A stretch of DNA of 25,426 nt from Victivallales bacterium. Lineage in GTDB: Bacteria > Verrucomicrobiota > Lentisphaeria > Oligosphaerales > Oligosphaeraceae. A program made the translations under genes and the position numbers. Of this stretch, positions 7,785-14,868 are shown piece after piece. How positions within the stretch are numbered: the first letter of the stretch is position 1; every line of letters begins with the position of its first letter. The stretch lies in contig JAFRLP010000297.1 of assembly GCA_017431185.1 (NCBI GenBank), forward strand, positions 1 through 25,426. Reading direction: 5' to 3'. The notes beneath the pieces are model-generated. The model saw only the letters and a program-made list of their open reading frames with translations. It made no database searches and had not been told where the DNA came from.

Positions 7785-8429
7785 CTAATTCTTTGGCTGG
7801 CTGGCGGCAAGCTGCTCGTAATAGGCGCGGCGTTCAAGCACGGCCTGCGTATATTTTCGTGTGCTTTTGATGGTGATGGCCGAAAGGGGGACCTCGGCCT
7901 GGGGCTTGGCGGGTTTCCATTGCGTTGAGACCCGCCGATAACCGGCGTTGTACTCTGAGACTTGGAGAAGTTCCTGCGAACGATAGCCCTTCCAGTGCCG
8001 TCCACACCATGCCAGGTACCAGGCTCCGATGGCCACGTTGACTTCGGGGTTGAACAGTTCCTGCTCGGAAGGTGTCTTGGAGACTTTGTTGTCCTGTCTC
8101 CATTGCTCTATCGCTATTGGCATCAGTTGCATCAGGCCAATTTCCCCGTGGGAGCCACGGCTGTTCGGCTTGAAACGGCTCTCCTTCCATATAACCGCCT
8201 TCAGCAACGCCAGGGGCACTTCATTGCGCTGGGCCGCCTGTATCATGACAGGCTCAAGCTCAACCTGCCGCCGGGTGTCCTTGGCCCGGAGAATTTGCCA
8301 TAGCACCACCAGCATGCCCAGGCAACAAAAAATCCCCAGGGAAAGCCAGAATGTCTTTCCGCCGGGGAGAAAACTATTATTTTTGCTTGCAGTAAACAGC
8401 AGCTTGATGGTATAAAGAATGATTTGCAT
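7785..8429 (-). CDS. Membrane-anchored lytic transglycosylase (SLT domain)
   Basis: 214 residues. One membrane helix (about 27-46) anchors a periplasmic SLT domain that cleaves peptidoglycan glycan strands. Signature: AVIWKESRF with catalytic E83, then GEIGLMQLMP (95-104), the W-Y-L-A-W helix near 137, and SEYNAG (158-163). The C-terminus TRKYTQAVLERR is typical of the family. No clear ribosome binding site precedes ATG 8429 (the upstream bases are pyrimidine-rich); M39 is the only nearby alternative and would cut the helix. It faces the small ORF at 8439 with only 9 bp between starts, so the two promoters must overlap the opposite gene. A second copy of its last codons lies at 24244-24330. 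Confidence 0.93.
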   Translation of the reverse strand: MQIILYTIKLLFTASKNNSFLPGGKTFWLSLGIFCCLGMLVVLWQILRAKDTRRQVELEPVMIQAAQRNEVPLALLKAVIWKESRFKPNSRGSHGEIGLMQLMPIAIEQWRQDNKVSKTPSEQELFNPEVNVAIGAWYLAWCGRHWKGYRSQELLQVSEYNAGYRRVSTQWKPAKPQAEVPLSAITIKSTRKYTQAVLERRAYYEQLAASQPKN

Positions 8430-8438
8430 AAGAGGGAA

Positions 8439-8603
8439 ATGAATATTATAAATGGATATGATACAGAAAGTTGGGGAAAGTTGTTAGCATCTTTTTATGG
8501 AAAACTTCATAAACAAGAAGAAAAGCAGGCTCTCGTTGCAATGTTAGGGGTAAATGCACAGGCCATTAAGTGGATAAAGAATATTGAAAAACTGACGAAG
8601 TGA
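8439..8603 (+). CDS. Small unrecognised protein, 54 residues
   Basis: The frame from ATG 8439 reads MNIINGYDTESWGKLLASFY and ends NIEKLTK; it is amphipathic, helical and basic, with natural codon use. GAGGG (8432-8436) is only 2 nt from this ATG, too close to be ideal; TTG 8424 is an alternative. It starts 9 bp from the divergent lytic transglycosylase and is followed 49 bp later by a small secreted-protein gene. No family is recognised. Probable but not certain as a gene. Confidence 0.45.
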   Translation: MNIINGYDTESWGKLLASFYGKLHKQEEKQALVAMLGVNAQAIKWIKNIEKLTK

Positions 8604-8652
8604 ACCTCTGATTTGAAAATTCCGTAGAATACAAAGCAATAGGTATGCAATA

Positions 8653-8989
8653 ATGAAAGTATGTTCTGTTGTTTTGCTGGTGTTTTTGACGTTGGTATTC
8701 TGCAAGAATGGGATTGCGGGTACCGAGATGGAAGGTTCGCGAGAGGGGACTGCCGTGGATGAAATAGCCTCGCTGCCTGAATTTGAGGCAGCGAATGCGA
8801 ATGTTCGGAAGGCGTCACGCGAGAAGCAGTCCTGTGACATAGAGCAGGGTAATCCGCCTGCTGTTTGATATGGAGCCAAAGGAGTGCGAGACGTATATGC
8901 TTTCTGTACACAATAGGGATATCTATTGCAGCCTGGAGTTGGAACGCGCAGGCGATGAAGTCAAGATCTCCAAAGTGGAGATTCGATAA
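8653..8989 (+). pseudogene. Small secreted protein, broken by a single-base frameshift
   Basis: The N-terminus is a clear Sec signal peptide (basic MKVCS, then VVLLVFLTLVF, cut probably after GIAG, about residue 23). The frame stops at 8866-8868 after 71 residues. The neighbouring frame continues with protein-like sequence (VIRLLFDMEPKECETY, then LELERAGDEVKISKVEIR) to TAA 8987-8989. Removing one G from GGG at 8847-8849 joins both parts as DIEQ-VIRLLFD, about 111 residues. Function unknown. It may share a transcript with the 54-residue ORF upstream. Confidence 0.55.
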
Positions 8990-9103
8990 AGAATGTGCTG
9001 GTTCATCATTAAATAATTGCAGGTTTGTCGGTCCTTCTCGGCGAGCGCCCATATTACGGCGTAGAGCATCAGGAGGGCGAGATGGTTGATGAACAGCCAT
9101 GTC
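8990..9103 (-). pseudogene. Possible C-terminal remnant of an IS4/IS1634-type transposase
   Basis: Read leftwards from about 9103, the frame gives WLFINHLALLMLYAVIWALA and then EKDRQ. A hydrophobic F-I-N-x-L-A-L-x-x-x-Y block followed by a basic helix is typical near the C-terminus of DDE transposases of the IS1634/IS4 group. A stop lies just upstream at about 9106 and the rest of the enzyme is absent. The imperfect palindrome 9103-9123 (CGTTTAGG, ATAC, CCTAAAACG) may mark an old junction. Low confidence because the match is short and made from memory of the family. Confidence 0.35.
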
Positions 9104-9173
9104 GTTTAGGATACCCTAAAACGAATGGTTCAGACTAAATGTATGAATCCGTCTGGGAAAAAGTGAATGTGCA

Positions 9174-9314
9174 TGTCGTGTTGGCAAGAGCTACATCGCG
9201 GAAAAGTTCGGCAGGGAAGAGGACCGCTCTTATATCCTGAGCAACTTTGCCAAGGTGCCGAAGGAGAGCAAGACGCTTGTTGAGCGGTATCAGGACAATC
9301 TTGACATTTTGCCT
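9174..9314 (+). pseudogene. Remnant of a DUF4143/AAA_14-type ATPase N-terminus
   Basis: The frame reads RVGKSYIAEKFG, then SYILSNFAKVPKESKTLVE and DNLDIL. This matches the P-loop and following strand of AAA_14/DUF4143 ATPases (R-x-V-G-K-S, then S-Y-I-L-x-x-F-x-K-x-P-K-E). Upstream the frame is closed at 9144-9146 and the first strand of the P-loop is lost; downstream the similarity fades where the sequence meets the kinase gene. There is no start, so it is a fragment. 8990-9353 holds no intact gene. Confidence 0.55.
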
Positions 9315-9353
9315 GCGGGCAAGTTGACGCCACACGGAGGGCGCGGTTGGATA

Positions 9354-10943
9354 TCAGGATTGTCTGGCGGCTCCGCAGACTTCGGCGCAGATGGTTTGCA
9401 GAGAGGCCAGCGTGGCTGGCTTGATCAGCACGCCGGAGAAGCCTTTTTCCGCATACGTGTCCTTGAACTCGACATCGGCCGTGAACAGATAGACTGGCAA
9501 CGCGGAAAGGCGTGCGTCGGCGCGTATGGCGCTCACGAGTTCCTCTCCTGTCATCTGCGGCATGAACATGTCGGTTATCACCATGTCAAACGCCTCCGCC
9601 CCTTCGTGTTCGAGTGTGTCGAGGGCCTCCGCCCCGTTCATGACGGATTTCACGTTGCAGACGCCCAGTTTCTTCAGCAGGGATTTCAGCACGATGTGGT
9701 TGATTTTCGTGTCGTCGGCGAAAAGCAGGCGCAATCCCGCCGCCGCTTCCGAGGACAGAGTGCTGTTTGCCGCAGGGACAGTCTGCTCCGATGGCGCGGG
9801 AACCGTGCTCTGCGCCACGGCGAGATTGGGAATGACGATGGAGAAGGTGGTTCCCTCCCCAAGTTTGGATGCGATGCACAGCTCTCCGCCCATCGCCTTT
9901 GCCAGCTGACGGCAGATGGCCAGGCCAAGCCCCGTCCCCTTGGCCTTCGCCTGGTTTGAGCCAACCTGCACGAACGGCGTGGCAAGACGCTTCTGGTCCT
10001 CCTCGCTGATGCCGCATCCCGTGTCCTGGACGGCGAGCGTGAACGTGCCGCGTCCCCCCTGCGTCGGCTTGAACGAGGCGCGCAATTCCACGAAGCCTTC
10101 CTTCGTGAACTTCACCGCGTTGCCCACCAGATTGAACGCAATCTGGCGGATGCGCTGCGGGTCAAGCATGAGCATCGGCATCTCCTCCGTCTTGCACCGC
10201 ACCTCCAGCGCCTGGTTGTGGTTGCTGAAACGGAAGGAGGACACAATCTCCTCCAGGACTTTCGACGCCTCGGTCGGTTCCGGGCATATCTCCATCTTGC
10301 CTGATTCGAGTTTCGAAAGGTCAAGGATGTCGTTCACCAGCTGAAGAAGCGTCTTGCTGCTGACGTTGATGGATTCGACCGCGTTGTCGTGCTCCTCCTG
10401 CGAGTCAAACCCCATTTTGAGGAGTTGCGAAAAGCCGATGATGGCATTCAGCGGTGTACGGATGTCGTGGCTCACGGTCGAGAAGAAGAGGCTCTTCGCC
10501 AGCGCCTGCTGGATGCGTTCGCAGAAAATCTCGTTGGCCCGCTTGTCCTTGAGGGTGATGTGGAAATGGGCATGGAGTGTCTCGCGGGTGAGCGGCTTCA
10601 TGGTCATGCCGTTCATCCCGGCGGAGATGGCGTTGTCGAAGATGGCGGGGTTGGTGTCCGCCGAAATCCCGATGAAGGGCAGTTTCCTCGCCTTGGGATG
10701 CGTGGAGGCGCGGAACTCGGAGCATGCCTCTATCCCGCCCTTGCCCGGCATGTTGATGTCGGTGAGGACGAGGGCAATCTCCTCGCCTTCAGGGGCATTG
10801 AGTTTTTCGAGGAGTTCGTTGCCGTCTTTGGCTGTAATGCACTTTGCGCCAAGGTCTTCCACGATGTGGGCGACAATCTCGCGGGCGATCTCCTCGTCGT
10901 CCGCAAGCAGTATCGTATAGCCTTCAAACTCTTTGGTGTCCAT
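9354..10943 (-). CDS. Hybrid histidine kinase, REC-HisKA-HATPase-REC
   Basis: 529 residues, cytoplasmic, with no membrane helix. Order: receiver (about 8-128; acidic pair D15/D16, phosphoacceptor D62 in LTDINMPG, K116), dimerisation domain with H159 in STVSHDIRTPLNAIIG, ATPase domain (N-box NLVGNAVKF at 271-279, G boxes DTGCGI and GTGLGL), then a second receiver (about 404-523; D410/D411, D458 in ITDMFMPQM, T488, K508). All key residues are present. It lies 115 bp downstream of the APC-kinase fusion gene on the same strand, so its receivers are natural takers of phosphate from that protein's HPt. No DNA-binding domain is present, so output must go through another protein. No good ribosome binding site is seen at ATG 10943. 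Confidence 0.93.
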   Translation of the reverse strand: MDTKEFEGYTILLADDEEIAREIVAHIVEDLGAKCITAKDGNELLEKLNAPEGEEIALVLTDINMPGKGGIEACSEFRASTHPKARKLPFIGISADTNPAIFDNAISAGMNGMTMKPLTRETLHAHFHITLKDKRANEIFCERIQQALAKSLFFSTVSHDIRTPLNAIIGFSQLLKMGFDSQEEHDNAVESINVSSKTLLQLVNDILDLSKLESGKMEICPEPTEASKVLEEIVSSFRFSNHNQALEVRCKTEEMPMLMLDPQRIRQIAFNLVGNAVKFTKEGFVELRASFKPTQGGRGTFTLAVQDTGCGISEEDQKRLATPFVQVGSNQAKAKGTGLGLAICRQLAKAMGGELCIASKLGEGTTFSIVIPNLAVAQSTVPAPSEQTVPAANSTLSSEAAAGLRLLFADDTKINHIVLKSLLKKLGVCNVKSVMNGAEALDTLEHEGAEAFDMVITDMFMPQMTGEELVSAIRADARLSALPVYLFTADVEFKDTYAEKGFSGVLIKPATLASLQTICAEVCGAARQS

Positions 10944-11018
10944 GATGCCGTTTGGTTGTTCTATCGTGGATTGGAAACTGCTTTGACCTGTTCCGATGCA
11001 AGCCCGCTTCTGGAATCG

Positions 11019-11072
11019 GCGGCGGGGAGGCCGCCGCTACGACCTGCCCGCGGGACCTTCAGGCCTCGCGGA
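11019..11072. repeat. GC hairpin plus core fragment of the dispersed repeat, covering the kinase stop
   Basis: GCGGCGG (11019-11025), GGAGG loop, CCGCCGC (11031-11037), then CCCGCGGGACC-TTCA-GGCCTCGCGG (about 11048-11071), an imperfect copy of the repeat core. On the minus strand the repeat supplies the last codons (SIREA) and the TGA of the fusion kinase gene. Confidence 0.75.
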
Positions 11073-14000
11073 TGGAAGTCTCCTGCGATTGCGCGAGCGA
11101 CACGACCTCTGAATGCAGTTCGTCGAGCTGTTCCAGTATCTCCGCGACCCCCTCGGTTTCGCCGGCACGGGCAATCTCGACGATGGCCGCGCATGGCTCA
11201 TAGAGGGGCGTCAGCCCCAGGTTGGCATAGACACCCTTGAGTTCATGAGAGGCCTCGAACAGCGCCTCCGCGTTCTTTGCCTCCAATGCCTGGTGTATGC
11301 GTTCAAGGGCGGTGTTCGCCGTGAGTTTGACGAACATCTTGAGGTAGAATTTCTCATTCCCCATGAAGGTCTTGGTGAGCGTCTCGTCTATGTCGCAGCC
11401 AATCCCTCTCAGCATTTCGAGAAGCGCCTGCGGCGAGAGGGGCTTGTTCATCAGCATCGCGCTCCTGCCCGTACGGCGCTCCTGCGCAAGCGGCGGGCGC
11501 TTTTTCAGCGGGCGGTTCGCAAGAAGCTCGCTGAGTTTCGACATCAGTTCTGGAATGCGGAGCGGCTTGGCCACGTGCGCGTTCATGCCAGAGGAAATGG
11601 CGTCCCGCACGTCGGACTCGAAGGCATTCGCGGAAAGCGCTATGATGGGGATGTCGGAAAGGCCTGGGATGTTCATGCCCCGTATCGCCCGGGTCGCCTC
11701 GTATCCGTTCATCACCGGCATCTGCACATCCATCAGGATGATGTCGTAGAAGCCCACGCCGCCCTGCGCTATCCTCTCCACGGCGATTTGCCCGTTTTCC
11801 GCGGGGTCCACTTCAAAGCCGACCTCCGTGAGAACCGCCGTGGCGATGTCGCGGTTGATCTCGTTGTCATCGACGAGAAGGACTCTGCGTGAGGTGAAAT
11901 CCTGGAGGACCTCCGAAGACGCCTCAGCGGAAGGCGCGGCGGTCTCCTCGACCTCCTCGGCGTAGGGAAGGGTGAGGTGAACCGTGAACTCTGTCCCCTT
12001 GCCCTGTTCCGTCTCCACGGAAATCGTCCCTTTCATAAGATCGACGATGCTCTTGGTGATGGCCATGCCGAGGCCGGTTCCCTGAATCTCGTTCACCGTG
12101 GAGTTTTGCTCTCGCTCAAATGCGTCGAAGACCTTTGCCGCGAAGGCGGGGCTTATGCCAATGCCCGTGTCCTTGACGTGGAACTCATAGTTCCCCGCCG
12201 TATGCCCGGACTCGCCGGTCTGCACGACGGATATGGAAATCCGACCGCCCACCGGCGTGAACTTGTAGGCATTGCTGATGAGGTTGAGCAGCACACGGTT
12301 CAGACGGTTCCGGTCACACAGGACGCACGCGCTCCGCACTTTCGACACATCCACCGCGAAATCAATCTTCTTGACGGACATCTGCGTTGCGAACATGTCC
12401 TTCACTTCGCCCATCACCCCCTTGAGGTTGATGGGGGTCGGCTCCAGTTCCATCTTGCCCGATTCTATCCTGCTCATCTCCAGGACGTCGTTGACAAGGG
12501 CCAGCAGATGGTGGCTTGACGCCTCGATCTTCTTCAGGTAGCCCCGCAGGTTCGCCTCCGTCACCCCCTTGCGCTTGGCGAGTTCGGTGTAGCCGATGAT
12601 GGCGTTCATGGGGGTCCTGATGTCGTGGCTCATGTTGGACAGGAAGGCGCTTTTGGCCTTGTTGCTGTCCTCCGCCTTGGCGCGAGCGACCTCCAGGGCC
12701 TTCTCGCGGTACTGCTGTGTGCGGTACAGGCTGAAGATGAGGGCAAGCGTGAGCACCAGGAGAAGGATTTGGCCCAGGTCGTATTCGAGAAGCTCGGAGT
12801 TGAGCTGCTCCATCTGCTCTGACATGAAGTTGGCCTCGCGCTCGACCTGCGTGGCCTCCAGCTGGAAGCCCTCCATCCCCTTGCGGCGCTCCTCGTAGAA
12901 GCGCGTGATGTTGCCCCCCGTGTGCTGGATGGCCTCCTGCATCTTCAGGTAACTCCACATGAACGACGAGAAGAAGATGAGCACGACCACACCCAGCCAC
13001 ACGACGATGGAATGGCCGAACCTTTCGCGTGAATGCTTGAATATGTGGCGGTAGAAGACGAACCCGAGTATGCACCAGAGCGCCAGCAGCAGATACGACT
13101 CCGCCGCGAGGTTGGCCCCGGCCTGGTAGTGGGGGAGCAGCCGCACGATGAAAAACAGGATGGAGAGGAATCCGCCGGCGAAACCCGTCACCATCGAGGG
13201 GACGTTCCGCTTCGAAAGGGCGAACTTGAAGACGGACGCGGAACAGAGGCAGTACGCGAAGGCAACGCCAATGCTGGAGACGTCAACCGGCCAGCCGACC
13301 GCTGACCGGCCAAGGAAAGGCACGAGAAACGATGCGGCGATGATGGTGTAGATGGCGTTCCTGGGCGTGCCGTCCGCATTGAGTTCGCCAAACCAGGGGG
13401 GCAGAATCCTCTCTGTCGCCAGTCCGCGCAGGAGTCGGCTCAGGGCGATGAATGCGGCGATGACCCCCGTTAACGTGGCGGCCAGCATGAAGACGGAGAA
13501 GACCATGATGCCTGCGGGGCCGAGCAGCCGATGGGTCGCGGCAAGCGTCGGCAATTCGTCATATCCGCCGAGGTCGCGGTATTTGGCGATGTAGTCCGAC
13601 CAGTCGGCGCACCCATCGGGCATGGACAGCGTTGGCAGCAATGCAAGCATCGCGTAGGCAAGCGAGGATGCGAGGATTGCGCCGAACATGACCCAGAACG
13701 TCTTGTGCGGCGAGAATGAAAACTCTGCGGAGGAGTTGGAGATGGCCTCGAATCCGACGAATGCCCAGGGCATCATCCCCAGCACTCCGATGGTCTGGAC
13801 AAACGCGTTTTTCTTGAAGAACGGGGAGAAGGCAGGAACGAAGCAATGGAAATCGCCGTGGAGCCTCGTCAGGCCAAGGACAAATAGACCCGCCAGGCCC
13901 AGGGATAGCGCCGCGATGAGCGCGAAGTTCACGCGGGCGGCGAGCCGTTTGCTGAAAAGGCAGAGAATGCCCACCGCCGCAATCGCCAGCGCACTGGGGA

Positions 14001-14409
14001 GCGCCTCGCCGAAATACACGTCAAAGTCGGCGACCTGGTAATGGAAGCCGAACTGGAGAAGGCCACCCACCGTATGGCGGGCGATGAGGACGAGCGCTGT
14101 CGCGTTTGCCCAGAGAATCGCAAGATAGGCCAGGAGAAGGAACCAGGCGACGAGAAAGCCGTAGTCGGGGCCGAATGCGTCCTGCACGAAATTGAAGGCC
14201 CCGCCGGAACACTGGTGGCGGACGACGAGCTTGTGGTAGTTCCAGGCAATGACGGACATCACCAGGCCACCTAGGAAAATGCCGATGACAGTCCCCACGG
14301 GACCTGCCCCTGGCAGGAACGAGGTCGCCGGCATCACGAAGGCTCCCCAGCCCACGGCATAGCCGAAGGAAAGCCCCCACGCCGTGAATGTCGAAAGATA
14401 TTTTTTCAT
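11059..14409 (-). CDS. APC-family transporter fused to a hybrid histidine kinase (HisKA-HATPase-REC-HPt)
   Basis: 1116 residues. Residues 1-about 485 form an amino acid-polyamine-organocation-type permease domain of about 12 helices: GYAVGWGAFVMP (16-27) matches the substrate-binding unwound helix 1 region, and WAFVGFEAISN (215-225) matches helix 6. A helix-loop-helix pair (about 467-562) with a coiled-coil-like loop links it to the kinase. The kinase has H595 in SNMSHDIRTPMNAIIGY, N-box NLISNAYKF (709-717), DTGIGI and GTGLGM. A receiver follows (D847/D848, D894 in LMDVQMPV, K948), then an HPt with H1055 in ASHELKGV. Transporter-like sensors are known for CbrA (SSS-type domain); an APC-type version is much rarer. 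Predicted role: sense an extracellular or transported amine or amino acid. Relay partner: the REC-kinase-REC gene downstream. There is no clear ribosome binding site at ATG 14409. Confidence 0.95.
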   Translation of the reverse strand: MKKYLSTFTAWGLSFGYAVGWGAFVMPATSFLPGAGPVGTVIGIFLGGLVMSVIAWNYHKLVVRHQCSGGAFNFVQDAFGPDYGFLVAWFLLLAYLAILWANATALVLIARHTVGGLLQFGFHYQVADFDVYFGEALPSALAIAAVGILCLFSKRLAARVNFALIAALSLGLAGLFVLGLTRLHGDFHCFVPAFSPFFKKNAFVQTIGVLGMMPWAFVGFEAISNSSAEFSFSPHKTFWVMFGAILASSLAYAMLALLPTLSMPDGCADWSDYIAKYRDLGGYDELPTLAATHRLLGPAGIMVFSVFMLAATLTGVIAAFIALSRLLRGLATERILPPWFGELNADGTPRNAIYTIIAASFLVPFLGRSAVGWPVDVSSIGVAFAYCLCSASVFKFALSKRNVPSMVTGFAGGFLSILFFIVRLLPHYQAGANLAAESYLLLALWCILGFVFYRHIFKHSRERFGHSIVVWLGVVVLIFFSSFMWSYLKMQEAIQHTGGNITRFYEERRKGMEGFQLEATQVEREANFMSEQMEQLNSELLEYDLGQILLLVLTLALIFSLYRTQQYREKALEVARAKAEDSNKAKSAFLSNMSHDIRTPMNAIIGYTELAKRKGVTEANLRGYLKKIEASSHHLLALVNDVLEMSRIESGKMELEPTPINLKGVMGEVKDMFATQMSVKKIDFAVDVSKVRSACVLCDRNRLNRVLLNLISNAYKFTPVGGRISISVVQTGESGHTAGNYEFHVKDTGIGISPAFAAKVFDAFEREQNSTVNEIQGTGLGMAITKSIVDLMKGTISVETEQGKGTEFTVHLTLPYAEEVEETAAPSAEASSEVLQDFTSRRVLLVDDNEINRDIATAVLTEVGFEVDPAENGQIAVERIAQGGVGFYDIILMDVQMPVMNGYEATRAIRGMNIPGLSDIPIIALSANAFESDVRDAISSGMNAHVAKPLRIPELMSKLSELLANRPLKKRPPLAQERRTGRSAMLMNKPLSPQALLEMLRGIGCDIDETLTKTFMGNEKFYLKMFVKLTANTALERIHQALEAKNAEALFEASHELKGVYANLGLTPLYEPCAAIVEIARAGETEGVAEILEQLDELHSEVVSLAQSQETSIREA

Positions 14410-14428
14410 CTTGCTGTGAGTAGGGAGC

Positions 14429-14483
14429 GGCGGCGTCCCGCCGCCCGGATGGTGTGGCGGCGGCGTCCTGCCGCCGTCACACC
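14429..14483. repeat. Two GC-rich hairpins upstream of the fusion kinase
   Basis: Hairpin 1: GGCGGCG-TCC-CGCCGCC (14429-14445). Hairpin 2: GGTGTGGCGGCGGC (14451-14464), loop GTCCT, GCCGCCGTCACACC (14470-14483), 14 positions with one mismatch. The same GCGGCGG motif occurs at 11019-11037, so the kinase gene is bracketed by related hairpins. Confidence 0.85.
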
Positions 14484-14501
14484 AGGGAGCCTTGCGTCAG
14501 C

Positions 14502-14673
14502 ATACCCTTGTGTGCAGGAGACCTTTTCAATCCGCGAGGCCTGAAGGCCTCGCGGGCAGGTTGAGCCTTCTCGCCTGGCACGTCAAGTCCAGAAGGCAAA
14601 TCTGGCTCTGGACATGTCAGGTACCGAACAGTTGCAACACAATAATATACACCGATTGGAGAGAATTGAAAGT
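14502..14673 (+). repeat. Dispersed repeat copy A (172-bp type)
   Basis: Shares almost its whole length with copy D (24396-24567): ATACCCTT at the left end, TTTTCAATCCGCGAGGCC, the perfect core hairpin CCGCGAGGCC-TGAA-GGCCTCGCGG (14532-14555), CTGGCACGTCA, GGCTCTGGACATGTCAG, GAACAGTTGCAACAC, AATAATATACAC and GAATTGAAAGT at the right end. Both A and D lie upstream of a leftward gene. Confidence 0.85.
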
Positions 14674-14711
14674 TTCAATGTTGCCATTCCGTTTCCTTGT
14701 AATGCCGTAAC

Positions 14712-14847
14712 TGTTCAGAACCCTCACCTGCTTTGACGTGTGCAGCCTCTGATTCGCCACAAGTGTACGATGTGCCAAGCGTGAGACCCCAACCTGCCCG
14801 CGAGGCCTTCAGGCCTCGCGGATTGAAGTAGCCTGGGGTTCTGAATG
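14712..14847 (-). repeat. Dispersed repeat copy B (135-bp type with inverted ends)
   Basis: Begins TGTTCAGAACCC (14712-14723) and ends GGGGTTCTGAAT (14835-14846), inverted copies of each other. Core hairpin CCGCGAGGCC-TTCA-GGCCTCGCGG (14798-14821). It is the reverse orientation of copy A, 38 bp away, so A and B could pair into a long stem. It lies 21 bp after the DUF4838 stop. Confidence 0.85.
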
Positions 14848-14868
14848 GATACCAGGACTTTAGAAATG

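Larger units (their letters stand above)
14410..14868. other. Gene-free stretch packed with hairpins and two inverted repeat copies
   Basis: 459 bp between the DUF4838 stop and the fusion kinase start. It contains GC hairpins (14429-14483), repeat copy A (14502-14673, +) and copy B (14712-14847, -). No protein-coding gene is supported. The kinase promoter must lie in or near copy A. Confidence 0.6.

Noticed and set aside
9255..9959. Long plus-strand frames over the REC-kinase-REC gene
   Set aside because: They are shadows of a gene with all kinase and receiver motifs on the minus strand.
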